This document shows positions 26,100 through 35,291 of a stretch of DNA of 64,000 bases, in pieces (positions within the stretch are counted from its first letter, which is position 1; the number at the start of each line of letters is the position of its first letter). Where the stretch lies: the NCBI GenBank assembly GCA_016787085.1, contig JAEUVJ010000069.1, positions 44,887-108,886 on the forward strand, read 5' to 3'. The DNA is from Chitinophagaceae bacterium (GTDB lineage Bacteria > Bacteroidota > Bacteroidia > Chitinophagales > Chitinophagaceae). Made by a program: the position numbers and the translations under genes. The notes under the pieces are model-generated. The model saw nothing but the letters and a program-made list of their open reading frames with translations, was not told where the DNA came from and did no database searches.

Positions 26100-26216
26100 G
26101 TGAAAACATGTACGCCTGTACTGCTCCTGCATGATGAAAGCATTATAAAAATGGCGCCTGTCTTAAAAGAGCAGGTATGTATTGCGACCGGTTATAACGA
26201 ACCCGAATCGTTGTAA
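26100..26216 (+). other. Short frame resembling the start of a response-regulator receiver domain
   Basis: A 38-codon frame from a GTG whose TAA stop overlaps an ATG of the following SulP frame (TAATG). The sequence PVLLLHDESIIKMAPVL and GYNEPESL loosely recalls the first strand and helix of a receiver domain. It is too short to be functional alone. It may be a remnant, a leader peptide or chance. Confidence 0.25.
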
Positions 26217-26263
26217 TGCTTAATTACCACTACTATTATTTTCTCAACAGGTATTTTATTGGC

Positions 26264-27655
26264 ATGGCCAATGAAAATGTACCGTATGAAACCAGAACTA
26301 TACGCATGAACCAGGATACGATCGGGCATCGGTTTGAATTGTATATGACACCGGGTGATGGAAGATTTGAAAAACTTACCGGCCGGCGGCGGTTATTCAG
26401 AAATACCAGGAAAGACCTGGTAGCAGGCATTATATCCGCCGCCATTATGATACCGCTGGCAATGGGTTTTGCCATGGCCAGCGGCCTGCATCCTGAACAG
26501 GGAGTAGCCGGCGGAGCCGTGGCCGCATTGATCGGGGCATTGTTCGGAGGATCAAAGTACCAGGTATATGGTCCTTCTGCGGCGTTGATACCGGTGATCG
26601 GCGGATTAATGGCTATATATGATACAGGGTTCCTGTTACTGGCATCATTTATCGCAGGCATTCTCCTGCTCCTCTCCGGGTTATTGAAACTGGGACGCAT
26701 TACCGAAAAAATACCCCGCTCAGCAGCGGTAGGCTTAACTCTTGGCATGGTACTGATCATTATTTTTTCGCAGGTAAACCATGCAACCGGTTTACACGGG
26801 CATGCCGGATATAAACTTACAGACCAACTGCGCTTCTGGATGGAAAACATATACACCATCAATATAGCCGCTTTGACTATGACGGTGTGCACCTGTATCA
26901 TTTGCCAGGCATTTATCAGGATCTCTAGGTTCATCCCAGGTTTGTTTCTGGCGATGGCATTTGGATATTTTGGGGCCAAAACCTTCTGGTCGGGGAAGGG
27001 AGTAGAATTGATCGGGGATAAATACACAAGCCTGGCCGATGGTTTCTTCACTATAGCTTCCACTACAACCGGCGCCGGATGGGGTGCGAAAACTTTTTTT
27101 GATCTTTTGTATTTCTCTGTAGCCATTTTTACAGTAGTACTGATCGAAAGCACTTCGTCGGGCCGCCGGGCCGACCGTCTCGCCCCGAATGAAGGTCACC
27201 CTTTTAACCCCCATAAAGAACTTTGGGGAAATGGGATCATTAATATTTTCTCGCCGGTATTTAACGGTATGCCGGTATGCGGCACATGGACAGGAACTTC
27301 TGCCAATACAAGAACAGGGGCTATCTCGCCTTTGTCTGGTTTGGTACGCTGTGGATTTATCCTCCTGCTCTCCGCATCATTAATATCCTATATTGAAAAA
27401 GTGCCTCTGGCCTGTATGGCGGGCATCCTGCTTTCTGTAGCGATCAATAAAGTAAAAAGAATAGAGATTAAAGAAGTATTCCGGATGGGCACTTTCCATT
27501 TTATGTTGATGATTGCTACCGCCCTGATGGTGCCGTTGTTTGGATTTGTGCCTGCCGTACTGATTTCCCTCAGTATCTATATACTGTTTCGTCGCGGCCT
27601 GCGGAAAAAAATAAAAGAGGACGTGATCAACCAGCAGGAAGAAGTGGTTGTATAG
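26264..27655 (+). CDS. SulP family anion transporter without STAS domain
   Basis: 463 residues from the ATG at 26264 (an upstream start at 26216 would add 16 residues). Ten or more membrane segments. SulP signature regions: DLVAGIISAAIMIPLAMGFAMASG near residue 50, YQVYGPSAALIPVIGG near 100, and VCGTWTGTSANTRTGA near 330 in the anion-binding half. It ends soon after the last helix, so there is no C-terminal STAS domain. SulP members carry bicarbonate, sulfate or other anions. Its place beside DabAB, carbonic anhydrases and a second SulP favours bicarbonate. It is convergent with dabB, 12 bp apart. Confidence 0.88.
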   Translation: MANENVPYETRTIRMNQDTIGHRFELYMTPGDGRFEKLTGRRRLFRNTRKDLVAGIISAAIMIPLAMGFAMASGLHPEQGVAGGAVAALIGALFGGSKYQVYGPSAALIPVIGGLMAIYDTGFLLLASFIAGILLLLSGLLKLGRITEKIPRSAAVGLTLGMVLIIIFSQVNHATGLHGHAGYKLTDQLRFWMENIYTINIAALTMTVCTCIICQAFIRISRFIPGLFLAMAFGYFGAKTFWSGKGVELIGDKYTSLADGFFTIASTTTGAGWGAKTFFDLLYFSVAIFTVVLIESTSSGRRADRLAPNEGHPFNPHKELWGNGIINIFSPVFNGMPVCGTWTGTSANTRTGAISPLSGLVRCGFILLLSASLISYIEKVPLACMAGILLSVAINKVKRIEIKEVFRMGTFHFMLMIATALMVPLFGFVPAVLISLSIYILFRRGLRKKIKEDVINQQEEVVV

Positions 27656-27667
27656 GTTTGCACGCCG

Positions 27668-29545
27668 TTATGAAGATCTGTAGGCCACAGGATGATAATT
27701 CTGTTTATGCGGCCCCAGGTAAATACGGCAAAAAACACGTATTGCCGCAAACTCAATAAAGATAAAACACAGCGCCAGTAATATGATCAGCAGGAACTGA
27801 TCGCCCCTCACATACGTGAAAAAGATATCAATCCCTACAAATGCAGCCGTCACAGGAAATCCCAGCAGGCCAACAGAAGCTATCAAAAAAAGAAGGGCTG
27901 TTGTTTTTTGTTCATAGACATATCCATGGTGCTGCCCGAGTGAAATATCATGATCTGCCAGCCAGGTCTTATGTAAACAATACCAGCCGATAGCAAATGC
28001 CGCTACAATACCACTTGTATAGAAAATAATCTCCAGTGTGTTGATATGCGGGGTATTGATACCTATTGCCGATATGATAAATACATGCGCCAATAACAGG
28101 TATATCCACACATTGAATGCCTGGCCACGGTGCGAAAAAGAGAACAGGGTCAATGTACAGGCAATCACCATAAAGACCAAAGCGATAATTCCTGCCTGGT
28201 CTGTAAGAAAAACGGGCTTATATACTGAAATGAACAAGGCTCCGGCACCCGCTAATGCACAAACTACAGCAACCGGTTTTGATCCGTAGAATTGCAGCTT
28301 TCGCCCGATCCATTTAAAAGGGCTCCACAGGTACCTGAACATGATCGTATCCAGGTTCCACTCCTTGACAGCCAGTATGTACAACGCCGCTTTTATTTTT
28401 CCAACAGCTTTTTCCTGCGGCGGGTGATAATGAAAATACTGGTGGTGTACCAGATAGTTCAATACGGATGGTGAAACGAGTAGCTGGTAAGTTCTTAAAA
28501 ATGCATTGCCGGCAAAATGGATCAGTACGAGCCAATGAAATCCTAACGCTACCTCGATGAACATGATGCCTATTTGCGCGGCAGATGAATAGGCTATCTG
28601 TGTCTTGACATTGGGCTGTACACGGGCAATCAAAGTAGCAAATATCCCCGTCAGTCCTCCTATGATGATGATAGTGATCTTTGCCCATAGCATATCCTGC
28701 CAGAAAGAGTGTGTGCGCAATAATAAGAATACCCCGATATGTACACTCAGCGAGCCATAAAAAATTGCCGATGAAGAAGTAGGACCTTCCATGGCCCGCG
28801 GCAGCCAGGAAGTGAAGGGAAACTGTGCTGACTTTACTGTTGCCGGAAGTATGAACATACATACGATGAACACCGCCATCCAGGCATGCCCGGATTGCAG
28901 TGCCGTTTCTCTTGCCTGGTCCAATTGCAGAAAAGTAATATTCTGATGTGTGAGGTGATGCATCATCCACATGGCCAGCATAAGGGCCACATCACTGATC
29001 CTGTAATTAGTGATCGCTTTGTACGCATTCTTGACGGGCAAATACCGGTTCCGGTAAAAAGCGATCAGTAAGAATGAACAAAGTCCTTTTATTTCCCAGC
29101 CGATAAACAATGTTTCAAAGTTCCCGGAAAAGATGATGAAATTAAATCCGGCAGCAAACAACAGGATGGTCGTAAAAAAACGCTTATACCCTTCATCACG
29201 GTGCATATAGTACTTACTGAACGTGGCTACTAAAAAGAATAACAGCGACCCTACGATACTGAAAGCGGCTGTTATCTCATCATAGTAAAACTGTATAGCA
29301 AAAACAAAATGTTCGGATTGGTATACCGTTGCCAGTTTATAGCTGACTGGCGTAAGACCATTCCATATCCACCCGGCTGCCAGCAATACGGATGCCACGA
29401 TATACAACACCTTGGACACCCGCACGATCCGGCCGATGATCCTTTCGCTTCTATTCTGCAGGAACAGGGTGGCAAAAAAAGCCAGCAAAGGCAGAATAAT
29501 GAACAGGCCGATAGACTGACTGAGTATGTTGCCGAGCTGGTTCAT
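27668..29545 (-). CDS. dabB: DabB, NuoL-like proton-conducting subunit of the bicarbonate accumulation complex
   Basis: 625 residues with about 15 membrane helices. It belongs to the NuoL/MrpA antiporter family. Conserved charged residues of the proton channel are visible in FIGWEIKGLCSFLLIAFYR near residue 150 (Glu) and VKSAQFPFTSWLPRAMEGP near 232 (Lys). In studied DAB systems this subunit couples the membrane potential or proton flow to DabA, which then makes bicarbonate in the cytoplasm. It follows dabA with 44 bp between. No other nuo genes are nearby, which argues against a role in complex I. Confidence 0.92.
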   Translation of the reverse strand: MNQLGNILSQSIGLFIILPLLAFFATLFLQNRSERIIGRIVRVSKVLYIVASVLLAAGWIWNGLTPVSYKLATVYQSEHFVFAIQFYYDEITAAFSIVGSLLFFLVATFSKYYMHRDEGYKRFFTTILLFAAGFNFIIFSGNFETLFIGWEIKGLCSFLLIAFYRNRYLPVKNAYKAITNYRISDVALMLAMWMMHHLTHQNITFLQLDQARETALQSGHAWMAVFIVCMFILPATVKSAQFPFTSWLPRAMEGPTSSSAIFYGSLSVHIGVFLLLRTHSFWQDMLWAKITIIIIGGLTGIFATLIARVQPNVKTQIAYSSAAQIGIMFIEVALGFHWLVLIHFAGNAFLRTYQLLVSPSVLNYLVHHQYFHYHPPQEKAVGKIKAALYILAVKEWNLDTIMFRYLWSPFKWIGRKLQFYGSKPVAVVCALAGAGALFISVYKPVFLTDQAGIIALVFMVIACTLTLFSFSHRGQAFNVWIYLLLAHVFIISAIGINTPHINTLEIIFYTSGIVAAFAIGWYCLHKTWLADHDISLGQHHGYVYEQKTTALLFLIASVGLLGFPVTAAFVGIDIFFTYVRGDQFLLIILLALCFIFIEFAAIRVFCRIYLGPHKQNYHPVAYRSS

Positions 29546-29589
29546 GTAAAGTAGAAATGTTTATGTAACAGGTTTTTATTCAATTCATA

Positions 29590-32178
29590 TCAATCCAGTA
29601 AATATACCGGCAAATTTTCTTCCGTCGCATGTACGATATGGTTGGTTTCCATTTCCCGGGCGCCTTCAATGAACTCTTCCATGTTATGAATGGTTTTTAT
29701 TTCACCGGCATCGGTGATAGGTTCGTATTTTTCAAATACACCCTTTCTGAAATAATAAAACTGGTTCTCCTCCGGGTGCAGGGCCATAATATGCACCCAT
29801 TCGTTCTTGTACCATTCAAAAACTTCCGGGGATGACTGTATTGCTTTCAGCACTATTTCCGGGCGATGCTCAACAATGACGAGCAGGCGTACCGGGTCAT
29901 GCACTTCGATCATTTGCCACGGCAGGCCGGGACGAAGATCTCCATCACTGCTGTTAGCCACACCGAAAAGGCCCATTACATTATGAGGCAGCTTTGTACC
30001 CGCTCCTAACTTAATATTGTCAACTCTTGAGAAATAATACTCGAGATTGATACCTCCGCAAACCAAACCAATAGGCCGCATCACTGCGGTCAGAATAGAG
30101 CCATCGGGATCGGTAGAAAAATCATAGCTGTTCAGAAATGCCCGCCTGTCGAGAAAAACCCCTTTCGTGGTTTGTCTCCGCCCGATAATGGCGAGTGTAT
30201 TGGTACCATGACCCAGTTCCGGTCTTGGCTCAAACAGAGAAACTGAACGGTCATGAATGGCTTTACGTACCTGTTCTAATCTTTGTTTGGTATTAATGGA
30301 AGCAAATCTTCTGCTCCGCTCTTTCGCATTCAGATTTAAAGCTGTTTCAAAATGCTGTTTATTCAGCAAATGATTCTCTGTATTGGCCACATCTAATCCC
30401 TTCTCGTCATAGTAACCTATCACGTCAGCGGCCGTATCATGCATACAGCCAATAAACCGGGTAGATGCGGGAATAACGATCCCTTTCGAAGCAAGGATAT
30501 TTCTTACTTTTTCGTGATTCAGGATGAATGCCTGCACCCTGGCATTCGTGGCACCGGGTCTTCCGCTGCAGGCGCCGCAATCATGAGCACCGTGATGCGG
30601 GTTGTTGGCGCTGCTGCTGCCATGGGCAACTATATATATAATAGGAGCAAAGTTCTTAACCAGCCCTATCCCTCTTAAAAATCCTTCGGCTCTTGCCGTC
30701 ATCTCATCAAGAGTATATCCTATCTGCAACCCGTTCTCTGTATCACCGGGGTCTTTATTCTCTATTGTCAGTACTGAGTGCCCGTCCATATGCCCATAAG
30801 CATTGCTGATCGCAGGGCTCATCACAGGTTTGAATAAATTGAGCACCGTTTTGACAAACGCCCAGAAGCCAAAAGTGATACTTAATGCAAACCCTGTTAA
30901 AAAACCATGGGTATGTTTAGTATAAAGCGGTTCATCTTTTTTAGAAGACCTGGCTTCAAACTCCTTGATCAGGTATTTGGGCGTAACAGGTGCCGGGCAT
31001 AACTTATCATAAAACTTGCTGCCCTGTTGCTGAAAATAAAACTCAACACCGAAGAATCCCGGCGCCCCGAATGTTTCGCAATTCCTGTCCACTGCTTCAA
31101 TATGCCTTCGGATCGAATCTTCCCTTTCATCAATGCAGAAAATAGCCTGGAAACTTTTCTCCATCGAAAAACCCCTGGGCCGGGCGATCTGGATACCTTT
31201 CAGTACCGAATCATAATAGCTCCATTCAAAGGCATCCTGCCATAGTTCTATGACTTCAGCAAACTCGGTTTTGGGGATATCGGCAAGCAGGTCCTGCGGA
31301 GGGGTTTTAACGTGAATAGCCAATGGCTGCCAGCGATCGCCTAAATGATCATTCAATGCATCCAGTTCCATCAGTAGTTCAAACTCCACTAATTCTTTCA
31401 AAGTGATCTTCTTCCTGTCCAGCAATGTCTGCGGGTTATCTTCCACCGCAGATACGAAACCACTCCAGCCATGATGGGCAAATTGCTGATCGAACAGGTA
31501 CTGCTCAAAATATTCCTCCCTGCCTACTATCGTTTTCAGCAAAGCTGTTATGGAGTATTGACCAGACAGAAATTTTTTCCTGACCGCCTTTGTTTTGAAA
31601 AAACTGGCAAAACCATTTTGCTCAAGTTCTTTTATGCTGTCTGTAAAAGACCTGTTTGCAACAGGGAAGCTTTGCAGGGCAATGCCCTGGTCCAGGAAAG
31701 CACAGAGGATACGGAATAACAAGGGGTGCACCCGGTTATCGAGGTCAACATGATAAACATCCTTCCAGCATTTCCGTAGCTGCCCGATACGGGGATGGTT
31801 AATAGTATCGTACTCTCTTTCGGTAAGCCGGTTCCTCCATGCTTCAACAAACTCTTTCCCCTTTTTATTGGCAATGACCATCTCCAGCACATCTTTGCGG
31901 ATGCGGCCCGTCTTATACATCTCCCTGTACTCAGGCAATTGCAAGTGCGCCTGGAAACCGAATATCTTTGATGCCTTGAAAATCGCATCATAGAATTTCA
32001 TGTGCTGAAACGCATGCAATGAGTTATGATGAATAAAATCCTTCAACGCCTGCTGTGACGGCAGGTAATGCTTTAATTCATGCAGTATATGATCTTCATC
32101 AAAATGGGCATGAGTTACCTCTTCATCCATTTGCTGTTGGTTTACTGCCCCGTTAGCCGATGGCAAGGCTGAATTCAT
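29590..32178 (-). CDS. dabA: DabA (DUF2309), zinc-binding catalytic subunit of the bicarbonate accumulation complex
   Basis: 862 residues, the family's usual length (PF10070). The N-terminus has DFIHHNSLHAFQH near residue 48. The zinc and catalytic residues known from the Halothiobacillus protein (Cys351, Asp353, His524, Cys539) are matched here by Cys348-Asp350 in FCIDERED and His519-Cys534 in AHGSS...HDCGAC, with exactly the same spacings of 2 and 15. It acts like a vectorial carbonic anhydrase at the inner membrane, with DabB. Its upstream neighbour is a SulP transporter gene (18 bp), and dabB is downstream. The operon therefore reads carbonic anhydrase, SulP, dabA, dabB. Confidence 0.95.
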   Translation of the reverse strand: MNSALPSANGAVNQQQMDEEVTHAHFDEDHILHELKHYLPSQQALKDFIHHNSLHAFQHMKFYDAIFKASKIFGFQAHLQLPEYREMYKTGRIRKDVLEMVIANKKGKEFVEAWRNRLTEREYDTINHPRIGQLRKCWKDVYHVDLDNRVHPLLFRILCAFLDQGIALQSFPVANRSFTDSIKELEQNGFASFFKTKAVRKKFLSGQYSITALLKTIVGREEYFEQYLFDQQFAHHGWSGFVSAVEDNPQTLLDRKKITLKELVEFELLMELDALNDHLGDRWQPLAIHVKTPPQDLLADIPKTEFAEVIELWQDAFEWSYYDSVLKGIQIARPRGFSMEKSFQAIFCIDEREDSIRRHIEAVDRNCETFGAPGFFGVEFYFQQQGSKFYDKLCPAPVTPKYLIKEFEARSSKKDEPLYTKHTHGFLTGFALSITFGFWAFVKTVLNLFKPVMSPAISNAYGHMDGHSVLTIENKDPGDTENGLQIGYTLDEMTARAEGFLRGIGLVKNFAPIIYIVAHGSSSANNPHHGAHDCGACSGRPGATNARVQAFILNHEKVRNILASKGIVIPASTRFIGCMHDTAADVIGYYDEKGLDVANTENHLLNKQHFETALNLNAKERSRRFASINTKQRLEQVRKAIHDRSVSLFEPRPELGHGTNTLAIIGRRQTTKGVFLDRRAFLNSYDFSTDPDGSILTAVMRPIGLVCGGINLEYYFSRVDNIKLGAGTKLPHNVMGLFGVANSSDGDLRPGLPWQMIEVHDPVRLLVIVEHRPEIVLKAIQSSPEVFEWYKNEWVHIMALHPEENQFYYFRKGVFEKYEPITDAGEIKTIHNMEEFIEGAREMETNHIVHATEENLPVYLLD

Positions 32179-32196
32179 TATGTTAGTTGCAGTAAA

Positions 32197-33774
32197 TTAA
32201 TCCTGCTTGGAATGTACATGCACCGCATCTTCCATTTTATAAGCGGGCTTAAAATTCCGCAGGGTCACTGCAATATTTTTATCCTTTGAACCAAAATTCA
32301 GGAAATCCCTGAGCAGTTCAAGTACGTCATAGTCAATATAAACCGTATTGGCGGCATCAATGATCACTTTACTGTTATGTGGTAAATGCGCCAACGTTTG
32401 TTTAATAGCCGCTTTGTTCAGGAATGATACTTCCTGGGCCAGGTCAATATGAATGGTCTCTCCTTCATGGTGCTTTTCCTTTTTAAAGAAGTATGCCAGC
32501 TTCATATTGCCACGCAGAATAAAGAATATGCTTACCGCCAGCCCTATTCCTACTCCTTTCAGCAAGTCGGTCAACACGACTGCTACCACCGTAACAATAA
32601 ATGGAATGAACTGGTGTTTGCCCGTGTGCCACATATGCCTGAATACTTTAGGACTTGCCAGTTTAAAACCGATCATGATCAATATGGCAGCCAGGCAGGC
32701 CATAGGTATTTTGTTCAATAAACCCGGGATAAGAATAACAGCTACTAACAGAAAAACACCGTGAGCAATTGCAGACAACTTCGTCTTCGCTCCTGCATTC
32801 ACATTCGCTGATGTTCTTACTATCACTGACGTCATAGGCAGACCGCCGATCAAACCAGTAAGCATATTGCCAATGCCTTGCGCCCTTAATTCAGTATTAG
32901 CGCTGGAGAATCGTTTCAATGGATCCATCTTGTCGCCGGCTTCCAGGCATAACAGTGTTTCAATGCTGGCAACTATGGCTATGGTCACACCGACAACCCA
33001 TGTCTTCGGATTCGTGAACGCCGAAAGCTCAGGGGTATGAAACTGCCCAAAAAACTCATTGAAGCTGGAAGCTGTAGGCAACGTCACTAAATGCTCCTGC
33101 GATATTGCCAGGCTTGAACCGGTAGCCTTAAAAACCTCATTGATAATGATCCCCACTATAACAACTATCAATGCGCCGGGTACTGCTTTGATCTTTTTTA
33201 ACGCCGGCACTTTCAGGAAAGCGATCAGAATAAGCAATGAAACAACAGTGACCGTGATGGCGCCAAGATGAGCGTAGTTAAATGAATGTATGATCTCCGT
33301 AAAGAAGCCCTTATCCTCCGCCAGCAGTTCATAAGAGAAAAAATCACCTTCATGCTCCTTGTCGTAACCAATTGCGTGGGGTATTTCTTTTTTTATAATG
33401 ATGATACCGATCGCAGCGAGCATACCTTCAATAACACTGGTGGGAAAATAACTGGAAATACCACCGGCTTTGATAAGGCCAAGAGTCAACTGGATAGCTC
33501 CGGCAATAATAACCGCTACCAGAAAAGGCTCATAGCCCATATCCGTAATTGCTACCAGTACTATGGCGATAAGACCGGCAGCCGGACCAGAGACACTTAC
33601 ATTCGAACTACTTAAAGTACCAACTATTATACCGCCTATAACACCCGTTATGATACCAGCAAAAGGTGGCGCCCCGCTGGCAACGGCAATACCAAGGCAA
33701 AGTGGCAGCGCTACTAAAAAAACCACCATACCTGAAAGCAGGTCGGTCTTTAAAAACTTTGTATTCAGTTTCAT
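32197..33774 (-). CDS. SulP family anion (probably bicarbonate) transporter with STAS domain
   Basis: 525 residues. SulP membrane domain (about 1-420) beginning FLKTDLLSGMVVFLVALPLCLGIAVASGAPP and containing VSGPAAGLIAI near residue 60 and GGLPMTSVIVRTSANVNAGA near 317. A C-terminal cytoplasmic STAS-like domain follows (about 445-518; KVIIDAANTVYIDYDVLELL). It lies between a beta-carbonic anhydrase gene (52 bp upstream) and dabA (18 bp downstream). SulP transporters encoded beside carbonic anhydrases are generally thought to carry bicarbonate; sulfate remains possible. Confidence 0.92.
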   Translation of the reverse strand: MKLNTKFLKTDLLSGMVVFLVALPLCLGIAVASGAPPFAGIITGVIGGIIVGTLSSSNVSVSGPAAGLIAIVLVAITDMGYEPFLVAVIIAGAIQLTLGLIKAGGISSYFPTSVIEGMLAAIGIIIIKKEIPHAIGYDKEHEGDFFSYELLAEDKGFFTEIIHSFNYAHLGAITVTVVSLLILIAFLKVPALKKIKAVPGALIVVIVGIIINEVFKATGSSLAISQEHLVTLPTASSFNEFFGQFHTPELSAFTNPKTWVVGVTIAIVASIETLLCLEAGDKMDPLKRFSSANTELRAQGIGNMLTGLIGGLPMTSVIVRTSANVNAGAKTKLSAIAHGVFLLVAVILIPGLLNKIPMACLAAILIMIGFKLASPKVFRHMWHTGKHQFIPFIVTVVAVVLTDLLKGVGIGLAVSIFFILRGNMKLAYFFKKEKHHEGETIHIDLAQEVSFLNKAAIKQTLAHLPHNSKVIIDAANTVYIDYDVLELLRDFLNFGSKDKNIAVTLRNFKPAYKMEDAVHVHSKQD

Positions 33775-33826
33775 TTTGTGGACTTCTTTTTTGTTAAACC
33801 ATTATTCCCCGGTTTTCAGGGCTGGT

Positions 33827-34483
33827 TTATACTGTGGTCATCTTTTTATCTTCCTTTTTTCTTTTAGTCAGGTTTTTAAAGAAATCCACCTGACCTGTTT
33901 CAATATTGTAAACACCACCTACCAGGCCAATCTCTCCTTTCGCAAACATTTCTTTTACTATGGCACTACGGGTGAGTATCTCTTCCAGACTGTTCTCTAC
34001 ATTCGCATAAGCAACATTATCAGAGAACAAATGATCCTGTTCATCTTTAAGGAGGGCCTTGCTGATAGAGGGTTGTATCCTTTTCAGCAGTCCGGTTATA
34101 TGGCCATCAGCTACACCTTGCTTCGCACTTTTGATAGCCCCGCACTCTGTATGCCCGAGCACCATCAGTAATTTGGAGCCGACATACTTTACAGCGTATT
34201 CGAGACTGGCCAGTATATCATCATTAACAATATTGCCTGCCACTCTTATACTGAACAGGTCGCCAAGACCCTGGTCAAAGATCAGCTCTGCAGATGTGCG
34301 TGAATCCATACAACTTAGTATCACAGCGAACGGGTATTGTCCTTCCCTCGTCTCATTGATCATTTCAAGGTGATCATGATCGTTCTGCAGGTTATTGACG
34401 AATCGTTTGTTTCCTTCTACCAGTAATTCATATCCCTGGTAAGGCGTTAGGTTTTGTAAGAATTCTTTTGAATGCTTTCTCAT
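33827..34483 (-). CDS. Beta-class carbonic anhydrase (copy 1)
   Basis: 218 residues. Zinc ligands and catalytic dyad of beta-carbonic anhydrases are all present: Cys58-x-Asp60-x-Arg62 (SCMDSR) and His111-x2-Cys114 (GHTECG). No signal peptide, so cytoplasmic. It interconverts CO2 and bicarbonate. It is the first clearly enzymatic gene of the minus-strand run carbonic anhydrase, SulP, dabA, dabB, and follows the small PPPN-tail protein gene by 115 bp. Only distantly similar to the other carbonic anhydrase at 35292. Confidence 0.93.
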   Translation of the reverse strand: MRKHSKEFLQNLTPYQGYELLVEGNKRFVNNLQNDHDHLEMINETREGQYPFAVILSCMDSRTSAELIFDQGLGDLFSIRVAGNIVNDDILASLEYAVKYVGSKLLMVLGHTECGAIKSAKQGVADGHITGLLKRIQPSISKALLKDEQDHLFSDNVAYANVENSLEEILTRSAIVKEMFAKGEIGLVGGVYNIETGQVDFFKNLTKRKKEDKKMTTV

Positions 34484-34598
34484 CAGTAAATTTTTTTGAT
34501 AATGAATGTTGGTAACACTATGGTCATCAGCAATGATGACATTGTTGCAATAAAGAAAACGGCTTTTCGGAAGCCATCAGCAACTTTTGAACGGGAAA

Positions 34599-34973
34599 TC
34601 AGGCCATGTTGGGAGGGGGAACGTGCAATTCACCATGGAAAGCAATGTAAGTACCGGCGTTATCACATTTATGATATTGCCTCGCTATAGAAAAGTAATG
34701 ATCTGTATGATGATGATCATGAAGGTATTCCTCAGAGAAAGAACTGCTGTTAGAAGGAGCTTTTTCTTCAGTCGTGTTACCAAAAGGATTGGCTGTTTCT
34801 TCTTCATTACCGGCCATCATATTGCCGACCTGCTCTGTCTGGTTTTGTTTGGCCAGATCTTGCTGCGCCGCATTGACAAAAGGGATACTGACAGTCAGCC
34901 AGAGCAAGGCCAGTATCATAAAGACAGCTGACACCAGTTGAAGCCGGTTATATACCCTTTTGTTCTTCTTCAT
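34599..34973 (-). CDS. Small single-span membrane protein, NPFGN/PPPN family (copy 2)
   Basis: 124 residues from the ATG at 34973 (MKKNKR). One membrane segment (VSAVFMILALLWLTVSIPFV). After it come AQQDLAKQ, ANPFGNTTEEK, SEEYLHDHHHTDHYF, GTYIAFHGELH and the tail VPPPNMA. It matches copy 1 at 25653 segment by segment: LALLWLT, NPFGN.TEEK, S.S..EYLH, AFHGE and PPPN. The His cluster suggests metal binding. A promoter-like TTTG, 19 bp, GTATTTTG lies just upstream on the minus strand and supports this start over two upstream in-frame ATGs. Probably the first gene of the carbonic anhydrase, SulP, dabAB run. Confidence 0.8.
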   Translation of the reverse strand: MKKNKRVYNRLQLVSAVFMILALLWLTVSIPFVNAAQQDLAKQNQTEQVGNMMAGNEEETANPFGNTTEEKAPSNSSSFSEEYLHDHHHTDHYFSIARQYHKCDNAGTYIAFHGELHVPPPNMA

Positions 34974-35291
34974 AAAAGCTGCTGCAAAATACCACATTAC
35001 AATTTGTAAACCAAACCATTCGTAAATATACCCGCGGGGCATTTTTGCATTTTTTCTGAAATTTATTCAGGAAAGACAGATGAAAGATTATACCCATCTG
35101 CAATCATTTCAGGAAAAACAGTTTGTAAGTGAATCTTTCAGACAATATTCCACACCATGATAACATACCGGCCATGGTCTTGTTCAGCCGGCCAATTATT
35201 TTTCCATTAATATTCTTTTCTTGAAATGCAAACGGCTGTTAGGACATCAGGCGCAATTAAGCCCTATTTTTGAAAATAAGAATCTGGTAAC
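34974..35291. other. Intergenic region between divergent genes of the carbon cluster
   Basis: 318 bp. It holds a minus-strand promoter-like site just before 34973 and a plus-strand TATTTTTG at 35265-35272. A 26-codon frame at 35080-35160 (starting MKDYTHLQSFQEKQ) has no recognisable feature and may be chance. No strong hairpin seen. Confidence 0.4.
35265..35272 (+). promoter_or_regulatory. -7 element TATTTTTG before the second carbonic anhydrase gene
   Basis: A perfect TAnnTTTG match, 19 bp before the ATG at 35292. No TTTG -33 partner at the expected distance. Confidence 0.4.

Noticed and set aside
26236..27153. Long minus-strand open frame (about 305 codons) opposite the SulP gene
   Set aside because: It lies wholly inside a clear SulP transporter gene on the other strand. 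Its translation has no domain, signal or coherent hydrophobic pattern; it is a shadow of codon bias.
28314..28970. Minus-strand frame of about 218 codons inside dabB
   Set aside because: It is a shifted frame within the strongly supported dabB gene and is rich in Cys/Arg/His without a motif.
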